This document shows, in pieces, positions 10,668-20,414 of a stretch of DNA of 64,000 nt. The DNA comes from Platanthera guangdongensis (taxonomy: Eukaryota; Streptophyta; Magnoliopsida; Asparagales; Orchidaceae). The stretch lies in the NCBI GenBank assembly GCA_039583875.1, contig CM077152.1, positions 17,285,059 through 17,349,058 of the forward strand, given 5' to 3'. Each line of letters opens with the position of its first letter. Positions within the stretch are counted from its first letter, which is position 1. Position numbers and translations under genes: made by a program. The notes below the pieces were generated by a model, which was not told the origin of the DNA, did no database searches, and saw only the letters and a list, made by a program, of their open reading frames with translations.

Positions 10668-10774
10668 AGGAGAGTGGAGAGCCTAAACACCATCCTAAGG
10701 TGTGAGACAACTAATCCCTAAGAGGGCCTTATATGAGCCTATTAAATGAGTCATTCTTTACAAGTTATTCAACA
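10516..10774 (-). repeat. 5' LTR of copia F
   Basis: Plus-strand TGTAGAGAAATGCGG to TTATTCAACA, 259 bp. It pairs with 3800-4040 and is lengthened mainly by the TA microsatellite. Confidence 0.8.
10611..10664. repeat. (TA)n microsatellite in the F 5' LTR
   Basis: About 54 bp of alternating AT preceded by (CA)n, at the same place as the shorter tract in the other F LTR. Confidence 0.95.
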
Positions 10775-11327
10775 GTTATTATACCATTAAGATTCTCATT
10801 TGTTTTCAATTCTTTGATCTGAGATCTGTTGTAGATACGAAAAAGAGGTCATTAATGAGAAAAAACATGATTATGGGGTAGTGGGAAGCAGTTGAGGAGA
10901 GGGCAACAAATATTGCACTTATTGATGAACTTGAGTACAACGATGGCTTGAGAAGGAAGATGGGTGGATATAGAGAGTCTGCTCCAATAGTCCACATGAG
11001 GAGAAGAGAAACAATGACATGTTGAGAGAGGAGAGCTTGTAGTGATAGGAAATTGAGAGCAACAAAAAACATTTGTTGATAAGGCATCACTCTGCTACCA
11101 TAGGAGCAATGGACTAGCAACTTACAGAAGGGAAGATATACGTGCAAGGAATGAGATCACTACTCATAACATTAGAATTTGTTAGTCCAACGTAGGAAAA
11201 ACATGGATCGACATCAAATGCAGCTTAGCAACGATGTCTTAATGATGTGAGATATTGTGACTGTCGCGAGGCTAGAGGAATCGACAGCTCGTAGAGGTAG
11301 CGAGGCAAGTTAGCGGTTTGAGATATT

Positions 11328-11339
11328 GCTCTGATGCCA
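11328..11339 (-). other. PBS-like site of a decayed LTR element
   Basis: GCTCTGATGCCA is the complement of TGGCATCAGAGC, one base from the common PBS of this window. The AT-rich sequence starting near 11341 could be its 5' LTR, but I found no partner LTR and no pol. Confidence 0.35.
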
Positions 11340-12476
11340 TTTTAAACTAAATGAATCAAATTGTATTCATGACCCTTAAGAGCAGTAAATATAATATTTT
11401 TATAGGTGGTTTAGTGAACCTAGTTTTGTATACAATAGGATTTATGATCCAAATAGAATGTAGAAAAACAATTGGTCTTTCCATTTTATTCTAGCACTCT
11501 GTATGTATAGATCCACACTGTTCAATTCGACGATTTCCCATTTCAAAATCAGTGTTTCCTCGAGGTGACCCTAGAGTCCCCCCCCCCCCCCATGTGGTTT
11601 CGACTTACTGAATAACGAGTTACCCTTAGTGACCCTAGAGTCCCTTATTCATTGTTACGTCGATGTTGGTTTGATGAGTTGTAGAACACTTGACATGATC
11701 TCGACTTGATCTCTTGATAATTTTCTTGACTACCAACTGCACAATCCTGTCTTTTTTTAAGATTGACCCTTTAACACTTTCATTAGAGAAACTGAGAAAG
11801 ATTACGAAAACCCTAAGCCTTAGCATGGCTTTGAGAACACACATTGTATGCCTCTATCCAGTTTAACAACAATCAAAAGCCTGGACGAGACTTGTGCAGC
11901 AGTAGTAAAATTGATATATAACAAGAAAATAATTGCAGTACACATCAAAAATAAAGACTGAAGCTAAGATTAAATAAGTACCTCAAATTTTGATTCAAAT
12001 GACCAATTAGAATTGTAAAATACAAGAAGTTTGATACTTTTGATTCCACATTAATTAGTACATCAAATGATAAGGGAACCCAAAAGAAAAATTGAAGGAA
12101 CCCACAAAAACTTACCCCAAGTGAATCTTCCGACTTCTGTTCCCTATAAGGAAATGTCTGAAGACCAGGTCAGCCCATCTGGTGAGTAAGAAAAACTTTC
12201 CCTCTCAGTGACACTAAAATAACATAAAAAATTATGCATGCATGCTTTAAAGTAATATTTTTGCCGAGGAAAATTATACTATGGTTTTATGCATGTTTTT
12301 TTATAAAAATACTTTTTGAACATAAGTCATTAGTTCAATGTTTGGATCATATGCTGAATTTTCTCTAAATTCGGGATCATTAAAATGTAGGGTTTCTAAG
12401 TCCGACTTTGTAACTATAGTGGAGGTGGCTTATAATCACGTTCTTCTTATTTTTAGTTCCATATGTTATTAAGTTC

Positions 12477-12690
12477 ACAATGGCGAGCATTGGTACTCTA
12501 TTGTGTCTCGGTAATAGATACAGACTCACATCTAATAATCTTTCATGGGTTGTTTTATGTTCACTTTCTTTCTTAGTTGCATTTTTTTAAGCACGTACTA
12601 GAGATTTGAGTCCCTAATGGCTAGGCGCTCTAATGTGTCTCGGTCGGACACATACTCACATCTAATAATCTTTCATGGGGTTTTGACTCT
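12477..12690 (+). repeat. Diverged short direct repeat
   Basis: About 70 bp at 12480-12550 and 12615-12685 share TGTGTCTCGGT and then CTCACATCTAATAATCTTTC. No element structure was recognised around them. Confidence 0.6.
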
Positions 12691-14229
12691 CATTTCAGGC
12701 TCATACGGCCTATTGCGCCCTATAAGTATGATGGTGTGCTCCTCCTATTTATCTTCTTATAGTGGTCGACATGATCAATATATAGGAGCATCCCATAAAT
12801 CCACTATTCTTAAGTGTTCCACTAATCTTGTATCTTTATATTATTGGTTGGTATGATTAATCTTAAGGGAACCTCCACATAAGAACACAATCTTAAGTTA
12901 CATATTTCATCAACCTTACGTCCTATATTTGTCTTGTCTTAGTGTTAAAGATACTAAAATGATGAATTAACTATATTATGATTTTCACTTTCCATGATTT
13001 ATATATAAAAATACCTAATTTCTTACATTCATAAAATTCATACAAATTTTATGTGTTCATAGGGAAATTGCGTAAATAATTTCTTATATCTTTACCAACA
13101 TTGTTCGCATTTTTGTGACAAAATGACTAAGTTGTAATTTTCCATTCTCATATATACATAAGGTATGAAATACTAATTTTGCATTCTTAAAATTCTTCCA
13201 TAATACTGTGTATAATATGTAATATTAATTGAATTATGTTTTATGTCTAACCAAAAAGAATCAAATTTCTTACATTGGTGTTACATGATGCAGCTTGGTA
13301 GCATGGTTCACAAGATTGAATCAGAAATTATGCAAACCTTCTGCTATTTACTCTCTAAAAGCCCTCTTTTCCACCATTAGGTTTTATACGAACCTATAAA
13401 AGAACAACCCACTGAATTTAGAGGAATCCAGACATTGCCTTGCTAGGGTTAAACAAAACCCATCATCAACATTTCCTACGAAAAAGAAAACAACTTGGTG
13501 TTGTTGGAAGAGAGGAAAAGTCATAAGATAATCTGAAACCTATAAGAGGAAGAAAGGAGAAAGGAAATACTTTCCCTCTTCCTCAAAATGAAAACTAGAA
13601 ATGCAAGGAGTCGACTGTTGGAAGAGAAGGAGACTGATTGGCTTTGTTGTGTCAAACCATCTGCGGAACTTCTACCAGTGGCGTCGAGCCTCTACAACTA
13701 GGAGGGAACAATGGACGATGACTTCCGGCGAGGAGAACAGAGGGATCAACGTCTCCAATTGACTGAAAGAAGTGTTCCCTAACTGAGGATGTCACGATCT
13801 GTGCACTCTTTGCTTCAGATGCCAAAAACGGAAGATAAAGCCCGCGGTTACAAAAATAAAACATTGTGAGGAGGAATTGTGGCTCTCAGTTTTTAATTGA
13901 GGGGATGTCGTAATAACGCAGCTCTTACATATAAGGAACATATAGTTGGTTTTAAAATAAATTTTGAAATTGTTAGTGCTAATTAGAAGCTTCAAATTGA
14001 CCAAGTAAAAATCTCTTGTGAACTCCTAACTTGCGCTCATTTTTACTTTCATAAAATTTCATGTGAGTGAAATAATCAAGTCATTACGTTGCATGCAAGA
14101 ATATGAATAACAAAAATAAATACCTTGTTCACAAGATAGCATCAACAATACTAACGCCTGGTTCCTGAAATGAGATTATAAAAAAACTTATAATTTTCGG
14201 ATATTACACATCGGGAACCTTGAAGAATA

Positions 14230-14651
14230 TACAGACTTTTTCTAGTACTCCCCCTCAAATCAAACATAGATATTGATCTCTATCAACTTGTTATATATTT
14301 CCCAAATATCTTTCTCACTTAAGATGTATCGTGGGTATCTTCAAATTGATCTACAGTCTTCTTAAAGTGGAAGGAGATGATTTTCCTTCTATCTTCTCGC
14401 GGAGGTTACAAAAATTCACCTCAATATATTTGTGCGCCCATGGAAAATTGGATTGTTCCCAATGGGAACACTTGTTATCATAATACAATCATGTAAGGTG
14501 AGTCCTAGAGAAGACCAACTCAACAATGAAGTTCATGTAAGAGACCATCTTATAATAGCCTCTGTCATCGCCATCGTGATACCACCTTCTACTTCTTACT
14601 CTTTAATGGCACTAAGCTAACATTTGCAAGTATCAATTAATGTGAAGTGCA
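14230..14651 (-). pseudogene. Copia RNase H remnant J
   Basis: On the minus strand, fragments in order resemble copia RNase H: YDNKCSHWEQ (compare the CDNQAA motif), then KYIEVNFCNLREKI (compare [14 protein letters not shown]), then a run of eroded codons, then GGVLEK next to a purine tract (GATTTGAGGGGGA). The upstream half may continue at 23682-23735, where DDYSGFID resembles DADYAGSLDD, on the other side of element E. This makes J the target into which E inserted. Confidence 0.5.
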
Positions 14652-14762
14652 ACTTTTTGTAGTTGAATTAAGTGATAATAATTGTATTATGAAAGATGCC
14701 CTTTACACATATATATACTTGAGTAAGAGGAACCTAAACGATGCTAATAACCCGGTCGGGTA

Positions 14763-15084
14763 TGTTATGACCTAACTAGGGGAGAAGAAGAAGAAGGAAG
14801 AAGACTAGAAGATTAGGGTTTAGGAGAGGAAGAAGAGAGAGGATACCTGGAAATATTCTTGCTTAACCACCAAGGAGGAGGAGTTGGGTATTTATGCTCC
14901 CACGCAACCCCTAGGGCCGGCCGGCCCCATTGGGGTTGAACCCAATGTGGTTCAGCCCCCCATTCTGCTTTATTGATGGGTGTGGGATGAACCGGATGGT
15001 TCAGCCCGGCTTTCATTCCCGGTCTCCTTCGGTCTTCGCGCGTATTTGAATCCACGGAAACGTAGATCATCCGGGGGCGTAACA
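14763..15084 (-). repeat. 3' LTR of gypsy D
   Basis: 322 bp, plus-strand TGTTATGACC to GGGGGCGTAACA. TATTTATG at 14889-14896 is a TATA-like ATAAATA on the minus strand. Confidence 0.95.
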
Positions 15085-15506
15085 TTCCCCTCCCCATCAA
15101 GAAGCACCTTGTCCTCAAGGTGAAAATCAGGATAGCGCTCCCGGAACTCCAAGAGGTCCACCCACGAATTGTGCGTCGCGGGCATCTGCTTCCATTTGAC
15201 AAGGATCATTGGCCGGTACTCCGTGCCGTGTTTCTTCCATTTGGTCATGAGAACTGCTTCAGGTAAGGGCCGCAATTCGCCGCTGCTGGTAGCTTCAGGT
15301 AAGGTAGGAGTGACGGAAATAGTGTTGCCCAGCTTCTTCTTGAGGACGGAGACATGAAAAGTAGGGTGAATGCGTGACCCCTCCGGTAGCGCCAAAGTAT
15401 AGGCGACGGGTCCGACCCGCCGAATGACTCTGTACGGCCCGTAGTAACGTGGTGCCAGTTTCTGATTGGCCCGACGGGCGACTGAGAGCTGACGATAAGG
15501 CTGGAG
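14970..15506 (-). pseudogene. Integrase C-terminus and chromodomain-like tail of gypsy D
   Basis: It continues the pol frame after the TAG at 15507-15509. The first part reads LAPRYYGPYRVIRRVGPVAY, the integrase C-terminal fold. Then come HPTFHVSVLKKKLG and a chromodomain-like block (EYRPMILVKWKQM, SWVDLLEFRERYPDF) that in chromoviruses is thought to steer integration. The last ~115 bp overlap the LTR (ends 14970). Position and motifs fit the family; targeting is family knowledge, not visible here. Confidence 0.85.
15085..15095 (-). other. Polypurine tract of gypsy D
   Basis: Plus-strand TTCCCCTCCCC abuts the 3' LTR and is GGGGAGGGGAA on the element strand, the expected second-strand primer. 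Confidence 0.85.
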
Positions 15507-18500
15507 CTAGAGGAACACCTCATCACCGACCGCAAATTCCCGTTCCGTACGGTGCTTGTCGGCTTGAACCTTCATGCGGTCTTGGGCCGCACGTAAATTG
15601 TCGCGGAGAAGAGCCAAGGTCCGATCCCGATCTTGCAGAGCGCGATCGACCGCCGGGAGGGCAGTGCCGGCCGGTTCATAGGAGGACAACGTGGGTGGCG
15701 GCCGCCCGTATACCACCGCGAACGGAGTGAGCCGGCTGGCCGTGTGATAAGAGGTGTTGTAGCAATACTCGGCCCAATGTAGCCACCTGGTCCACGTGCG
15801 GGGTTCATCCATGACAAAGCACCGTAAGTATGTCTCGACCCCTCTGTTGAGTACCTCCGTCTGCCCGTCGGTTTGGGGGTGATTGGCCGTGCTCATGCGT
15901 AGTGTGGTACCCTGAAGCCGAAAAAGCTCCGTCCAAAAATGGCTGACAAAGACAGGGTCCCTATCAGAGATGATGGCCCGAGGAAGCCCGTGGAGGCGAA
16001 CTATCTCTTTGGCGAAGAGGTCAGCCACCGTTTCGCCGGAATATGGGTGGCTCAAAGCAAGGAAGTGGCCGTACTTGGACAATTTATCGACCACGACGAG
16101 AATGACTGACTTGCCCTGTGATTTGGGAAGGCCCTCGATGAAGTCCATGGAGACGGTGTCCCAGATCTGGTGTGGGATTTCCAGCGGAGTAAGAAGGCCC
16201 GCTGGGGAGATCGTCTCATACTTTTGCCGCTGGCAGACATCGCATTCCCGCACGAACTGTTGTACGTCCCGCTGTAGCCCCTTCCAAAAGACGTTGGCCT
16301 TGACCCGTTGTAAGGTTCGATGGATGCCAGCATGACCACCGGTCGGTGAATCGTGAAACTCCCGAATCATAGTAGTACGCCACGGGGACGTGGCTGGTAG
16401 AACGAGCCGACCCTGGTAGTAGAGTCGCGTGCCCAGTAAGTGATAGCCAGCCGCCGTGCCTCGACCCTGCTGCAGTGCTTCAATAATGTCGCGGAGAACT
16501 GGGTCCTGGAGAACCTCTGCCTGTATGTCGTCTAAGGAGGCAATCACCGGCCCCGAGATGTGAGTGAGGGAGCTTTCTGGTATCCGAGATAACGCATCGG
16601 CCGCCATATTCTCCTTGCCCTTCTTATAGACAATCTCATAATCATACCCCAGAAGTTTCGTCAGCCACTTCTGTTGTAGCGGGGATGCCAACCGTTGTTC
16701 CAGGAAATGCTTCAGACTCTGGTGGTCTGTACGGACCTGGAAGTGCCGTCCCAGAAGATAGGGTCGCCATAGAGCGACCGCGTGAAGTATGGCGAGCATC
16801 TCCTTCTCGTACGTAGAGAGCCCCAAGGTCCTGGGGGAGAGAGCTTTACTGAAATAAGCAAGTGGTCGACCCTCCTGCATGAGGACCGCGCCGATGCCGA
16901 CGCCAGATGCGTCCGTCTCCACCACAAAATCCTTGGAGAAATCCGGAAGTGCTAGCACGGGGGTGGTGGTCATGGCCCTTTTGAGGCCATTGAAAGCTTC
17001 CTCGGCCTCCGCATGCCATCGGAAGGAATCCTTCTGCAGCAACTGGGTGAGTGGCCGTGCGATCTTCCCGTAGTCCTTCACGAACCGGCGATAGTAACCG
17101 GTCAGCCCCAGAAAGCCTCGTAAGGCCCGGATCGTCGTGGGTAGCGGCCAAGTCACCATGCTTTCAATCTTCCGCGGGTCGGCCCGGACCCCTTGAGCGG
17201 AGACCAAATGTCCCAAGTACTCGACCTCCGCCTGCCCAAAAGAGCATTTGGAGCGCTTGGCATACAGTTGGTGCTCCCGCAAAATGTGGAATACATGCCG
17301 AACGTGCTCCCGATGCTCCTCCCAGCTCCTGCTATAGATCAAAATATCATCAAAGAAAACTAGCACATACCGACGAAGTAGTGGTCGGAAAATCTCGTTC
17401 ATGACGGCTTGGAAGGTAGAGGGAGCGTTGGCCAAACCGAACGGCATCACCAGAAACTCATAATGACCGTCGTGAGTACGAAACGCCGTCTTGTGGATGT
17501 CTTCGTCCCGCATGCGTATCTGATGGTAGCCGGATCGGAGATCCAGCTTGGTGAAGAGGCTTGCCCCATGCAGTTCGTCTAGCAGCTCCTCGATCATCGG
17601 AATGGGAAACTTGTCTTTAATGGTCGAGTGATTCAGTCCCCTGTAGTCGACACAAAACCTCCAGGAGCCATCCTTCTTCTTGACCAAGATGATCGGAGAA
17701 GAGAATGCGCTGGTGCTGGGTCGGATGATGCCGGGAGCCAGCATCTCACGTACGCTGCGTTCTATCTCCGTCTTCTGAATGTGGGGGTACCGGTATGGAC
17801 GAATATTCGTCGGGTCTGCTCCGGCCTTCAGCTGAATCTGATGATCTCTGAACCGTGCGGGCGGTAAAGAATGTGGTGCCTGAAAGATGTCGTCAAACTG
17901 AACCAATAGATCCTGCAGTTGCGCTGGTTCCGTTGTTGGCCCAAGAGCCTCGATTCCCCACAGCAGGGCCATCATACTACCCTCTTCCTCCATCCTTTGC
18001 AGACTCGTGATTGATATCTCCTTGAGCGGGGACGTCTGTATCCCCTGTAGGCAATGCTCTGTCCCCAGGTGCGAGAACTCCAACGTCATCTTCTCCCAAT
18101 CCGTGGTGACCCGCTTGAGCTGGCGGAGCCACTGCACGCCCAACACCATGTCCGACCCCCGAATCGGGAGCAGGTAGACATCCGTCCGGCACACATAGCC
18201 CTGTAGTCGTAGCTCCACCCCCTTCAGGACCCCTTCGCACCTCAACTTGCTACCATCGGCCACCATAACCTGGAAGGAAGCCCCCTTGTCGACTGCATGT
18301 CCCGCCTTCTGTGCCGCTGCGGGGGTGATAAAATTATATGTACTCCCGCTGTCTATCAAAATAGTCACCCGCTCGTGCCCCAACTTCCCAGCAATCCGTA
18401 ACGTAAGTGGGGCTGAACATCCTTCCATTGCCTGGATGGACACCCCAAACTCCGCTAAGTCCAAACCATCCACCTCATCACAGGTAGGGATCTCCTCCTC

Positions 18501-18908
18501 GTCATCCTCCTCCCTCAGCATGAATACTTGCACCTTTTGGCACCGGTGTCCAGGTGTGTACTTTTCGTCGCAATTGAAACATAGCCCCTTGTCCTTCCTG
18601 GCCTGCAGCTCAGGCCACGTCAGGCGTGTCACTGTCGGCCGTCCGGCCTGCGGGTGCTCACGCCGCCCCGCTACAGGTGCTGCTGGAGCTGCGGGAGTGC
18701 GTGCTCCCCCTCGATTTCGCTGGCGGTTGCACCGTTCCTCCTGTATCCTGACTAGACTGATGGCGTGGCTCAGACTGTACGGCATGTAGGCATGGACCTC
18801 ATCTCGCAGGTGGTCCTTCAGTCCCGAAATGAAACAACTGAGGAGGGTCTTTTCCCCCCAATTTACCCGATTTGCCAGCCGCTCGAACTCCGTGCGATAT
18901 TCCGTCAC
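15507..18908 (-). CDS. Gypsy D Gag(C-term)-Pol polyprotein ORF
   Basis: An uninterrupted 1133-codon frame. In order: a Gag remainder with CX2C zinc-knuckle type motif ([14 protein letters not shown], residues 110-123); protease [10 protein letters not shown] (185-193); RT with [10 protein letters not shown] (418-427) and FFDD (518-521); RNase H ETDAS (664-668) and YEKEMLAI; integrase zinc finger (H852, C889, C892); and DD35E core (D922, D982, E1018). All catalytic residues are present. The listed start is a GTG inside the frame: the frame really continues upstream into the Gag ORF across a TGA at 18921-18923. It ends at a TAG (15507-15509) before the chromodomain-like tail. It would serve replication of the element in cytoplasmic particles if the stops were bypassed. 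Confidence 0.95.
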   Translation of the reverse strand: MTEYRTEFERLANRVNWGEKTLLSCFISGLKDHLRDEVHAYMPYSLSHAISLVRIQEERCNRQRNRGGARTPAAPAAPVAGRREHPQAGRPTVTRLTWPELQARKDKGLCFNCDEKYTPGHRCQKVQVFMLREEDDEEEIPTCDEVDGLDLAEFGVSIQAMEGCSAPLTLRIAGKLGHERVTILIDSGSTYNFITPAAAQKAGHAVDKGASFQVMVADGSKLRCEGVLKGVELRLQGYVCRTDVYLLPIRGSDMVLGVQWLRQLKRVTTDWEKMTLEFSHLGTEHCLQGIQTSPLKEISITSLQRMEEEGSMMALLWGIEALGPTTEPAQLQDLLVQFDDIFQAPHSLPPARFRDHQIQLKAGADPTNIRPYRYPHIQKTEIERSVREMLAPGIIRPSTSAFSSPIILVKKKDGSWRFCVDYRGLNHSTIKDKFPIPMIEELLDELHGASLFTKLDLRSGYHQIRMRDEDIHKTAFRTHDGHYEFLVMPFGLANAPSTFQAVMNEIFRPLLRRYVLVFFDDILIYSRSWEEHREHVRHVFHILREHQLYAKRSKCSFGQAEVEYLGHLVSAQGVRADPRKIESMVTWPLPTTIRALRGFLGLTGYYRRFVKDYGKIARPLTQLLQKDSFRWHAEAEEAFNGLKRAMTTTPVLALPDFSKDFVVETDASGVGIGAVLMQEGRPLAYFSKALSPRTLGLSTYEKEMLAILHAVALWRPYLLGRHFQVRTDHQSLKHFLEQRLASPLQQKWLTKLLGYDYEIVYKKGKENMAADALSRIPESSLTHISGPVIASLDDIQAEVLQDPVLRDIIEALQQGRGTAAGYHLLGTRLYYQGRLVLPATSPWRTTMIREFHDSPTGGHAGIHRTLQRVKANVFWKGLQRDVQQFVRECDVCQRQKYETISPAGLLTPLEIPHQIWDTVSMDFIEGLPKSQGKSVILVVVDKLSKYGHFLALSHPYSGETVADLFAKEIVRLHGLPRAIISDRDPVFVSHFWTELFRLQGTTLRMSTANHPQTDGQTEVLNRGVETYLRCFVMDEPRTWTRWLHWAEYCYNTSYHTASRLTPFAVVYGRPPPTLSSYEPAGTALPAVDRALQDRDRTLALLRDNLRAAQDRMKVQADKHRTEREFAVGDEVFL

Positions 18909-18920
18909 GGTCCCCTTCTG

Positions 18921-20012
18921 TCAGAGTTTCTGCAAGGTGGCCTCCACGTCCTCGTATTCCAAGGGGCCGAAACGGGCTGTGAATCCCTCTATGAAGTGCG
19001 CCCACGGCGCGTACCCATAGCTCCGCACGAACCATTGTGCCCACTGGTATGCGTCGCCCTCCAAGTGAAACGACGCCAACTGCACCCATTGCTCATTGGG
19101 GATCTCTTGGTATGTGAAGAACAACTCGGCCTTCTGTACCCATTCCAGCGCGTCACTACCTCGGAATGTCGGAAAGTTCATCCTCGTACGTTTTGGTTGC
19201 ATAGCAGCCCGCTGGTTCGCTCCTCCATTCCTGCCATATCCTGGCTCTAGCCCTGCTGGCCTGAGTTGTTCGGCCACTGGATTCGGCCTACCATAGTAGT
19301 CGTGATAATGTTCCCCTCCGTATCCCCCTCCCATAAGAGGGCCCTCCTCGTCGTCAAAAACGTGTCTGGGAGGGTATCCCCGCCATTGGTCGCCTTGCCC
19401 CATCCTCGCTGGAGTCCCTAGTACCGGCGGTCTGGGAAGAATCCCATTTCCCGCGCCATTCGGCCCTCCCATGTGCAGCGGCGGCCTCCAAAGAGGCTCC
19501 TGAGGTCCAAAAGGGCGGCCGGCAGCCACTCCGGCGACTCCACCGCCGGCGGCCACCCCTCCCGGGCCGATCCACCCCCCGGTGACCTGCTGGTGGAGGT
19601 TCGGTCCGGATCCGACCCACGGTCTGGCGGCAGGAGCGCCCGCGCCTGGGCTGCGCGGAAACGACGTCGTCGGCCCCGTCGGGCTCGGGTGAGCCGATGG
19701 CCCTGCGTGGCCGGCAGTCCAGCCCGGTTCCGGGTAGGGGCCGCTGTCGGGCATCAGTCCCGGCCCTCCCGTGGTGCCTCCGGCGGAAGACGGTGCCGCG
19801 TGCGATGATTCTCCCGATTCCGCCATCTTTCCCCTTAGGGTTTGCGTTAACAGCGCCTTCAACTCATCCAAGCGTCCTTTCATACGTTCTTCTAGATTTT
19901 TCGTGGAGGTTTTAACTTGTTCTTCGATCCCGGCCACGGAATCCGCCAAGGCGACGTAGTTCTCTTCGATGGTGGCTAAACGCGCCATCTCCGCCTCCGT
20001 ACGTGTCACCAT
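18921..20012 (-). CDS. Gypsy D Gag N-terminal ORF
   Basis: 363 codons starting at ATG 20012, only 16 nt after the PBS, which supports this start. The first 80 residues look coiled-coil (repeated E, L and K, for example EEQVKTSTKNLEERMKGRLD). A long Gly/Pro-rich stretch follows, then a retrotransposon gag domain (MNFPTFRGSDALEWVQKAE, WVQLASFHLEGDAYQW). It ends at TGA 18921-18923 inside the gag domain, in frame with the downstream ORF. This could be a nonsense mutation (a CpG-type C to T change is plausible) or a suppressed stop; with only one copy I cannot tell. Confidence 0.9.
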   Translation of the reverse strand: MVTRTEAEMARLATIEENYVALADSVAGIEEQVKTSTKNLEERMKGRLDELKALLTQTLRGKMAESGESSHAAPSSAGGTTGGPGLMPDSGPYPEPGWTAGHAGPSAHPSPTGPTTSFPRSPGAGAPAARPWVGSGPNLHQQVTGGWIGPGGVAAGGGVAGVAAGRPFGPQEPLWRPPLHMGGPNGAGNGILPRPPVLGTPARMGQGDQWRGYPPRHVFDDEEGPLMGGGYGGEHYHDYYGRPNPVAEQLRPAGLEPGYGRNGGANQRAAMQPKRTRMNFPTFRGSDALEWVQKAELFFTYQEIPNEQWVQLASFHLEGDAYQWAQWFVRSYGYAPWAHFIEGFTARFGPLEYEDVEATLQKL

Positions 20013-20027
20013 TGTCGCAGGAAAGAT

Positions 20028-20039
20028 GCTCTGATACCA
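20028..20039 (-). other. Primer-binding site of gypsy D
   Basis: Plus-strand GCTCTGATACCA, complement of TGGTATCAGAGC, two bases from the 5' LTR. Confidence 0.9.
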
Positions 20040-20041
20040 AA

Positions 20042-20363
20042 TGTTATGACCTAACTAGGGGAGAAGAGGAAGAAGGAAGAAGACTAGAAGATTAGGGTTT
20101 AGGAGAGGAAGAAGAGAGAGGATACCTGGAAATATTCTTGCTTAACCACCAAGGAGGAGGGGTTGGGTATTTATGCTCCCACCCAACCCCTAGGGCCGGC
20201 CGGCCCCATTGGGGCTGAACCCAATGTGGTTCAGCCCCCCATTCTGCTTTATTGATGGGTGTGGGCTGAACCGGATGGTTCAGCCCGGCTTTCATTCCCG
20301 GTCTCCTTCGGTCTTCGCGCGTATTTGAATCCACGGAAACGTAGATCATCCGGGGGCGTAACA
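20042..20363 (-). repeat. 5' LTR of gypsy D
   Basis: 322 bp copy of 14763-15084 with about five substitutions and no indel seen. Confidence 0.95.
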
Positions 20364-20414
20364 GGGTATTACATAATAAACACATTTTGAAAGTATTAAT
20401 CTATATTAATGGCA

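Larger units (their letters stand above)
3800..10774 (-). mobile_element. Degenerate full-length copia element F
   Basis: A minus-strand copia element with LTRs 3800-4040 and 10516-10774. In element order it has a GCGG-rich leader, gag, protease, integrase, RT and RNase H, all broken by frameshifts and stops. The flanks GTTGT (3795-3799) and GTTAT (10775-10779) are a 4/5 target-site duplication. A smaller element (G, 5606-7289) sits in the linker between integrase and RT. LTR divergence is high, so it is old. Its leader, protease and gag place it in the same group as A, B and C. Confidence 0.85.
10780..14229. other. Unassigned AT-rich region, probably old transposon debris
   Basis: No open frame with a recognisable domain on either strand. 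Items visible are a PBS-like GCTCTGATGCCA (11328-11339) suggesting a decayed minus-strand LTR element, a C homopolymer near 11579-11591, and a short direct repeat at 12477-12690. An exon of a fast-evolving gene cannot be excluded. Confidence 0.4.
14763..20363 (-). mobile_element. Nearly intact chromovirus-like gypsy element D
   Basis: A complete 5.6 kb Ty3/gypsy element on the minus strand with 322 bp LTRs (14763-15084, 20042-20363) differing at about 5 sites (98.4% alike). It has a perfect GGGTA target duplication (14758-14762, 20364-20368), a PBS (20028-20039) and a purine tract (15085-15095). One reading frame encodes Gag-protease-RT-RNase H-integrase-chromodomain-like tail, broken only by two in-frame stops. 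Short LTRs, 5.6 kb length and domain order fit the Reina-type chromoviruses; this clade call is inference. It sits inside the LTR of E. Confidence 0.93.
14658..20414 (-). repeat. 3' LTR of copia E, split by element D
   Basis: The two halves are 14658-14762 and 20369-20414. Joined, they align with 23534-23681. The gap is exactly element D plus one copy of its GGGTA target duplication. Confidence 0.75.

Noticed and set aside
10806..11147. 113-codon minus-strand frame as a membrane protein gene
   Set aside because: Hydrophobic composition comes from T-rich sequence; no conserved motif, and the nearby PBS-like site suggests decayed transposon DNA.
14432..14620. Plus-strand 62-codon frame near 14.5 kb
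   Set aside because: The opposite strand reads as eroded copia RNase H, which explains the region better.
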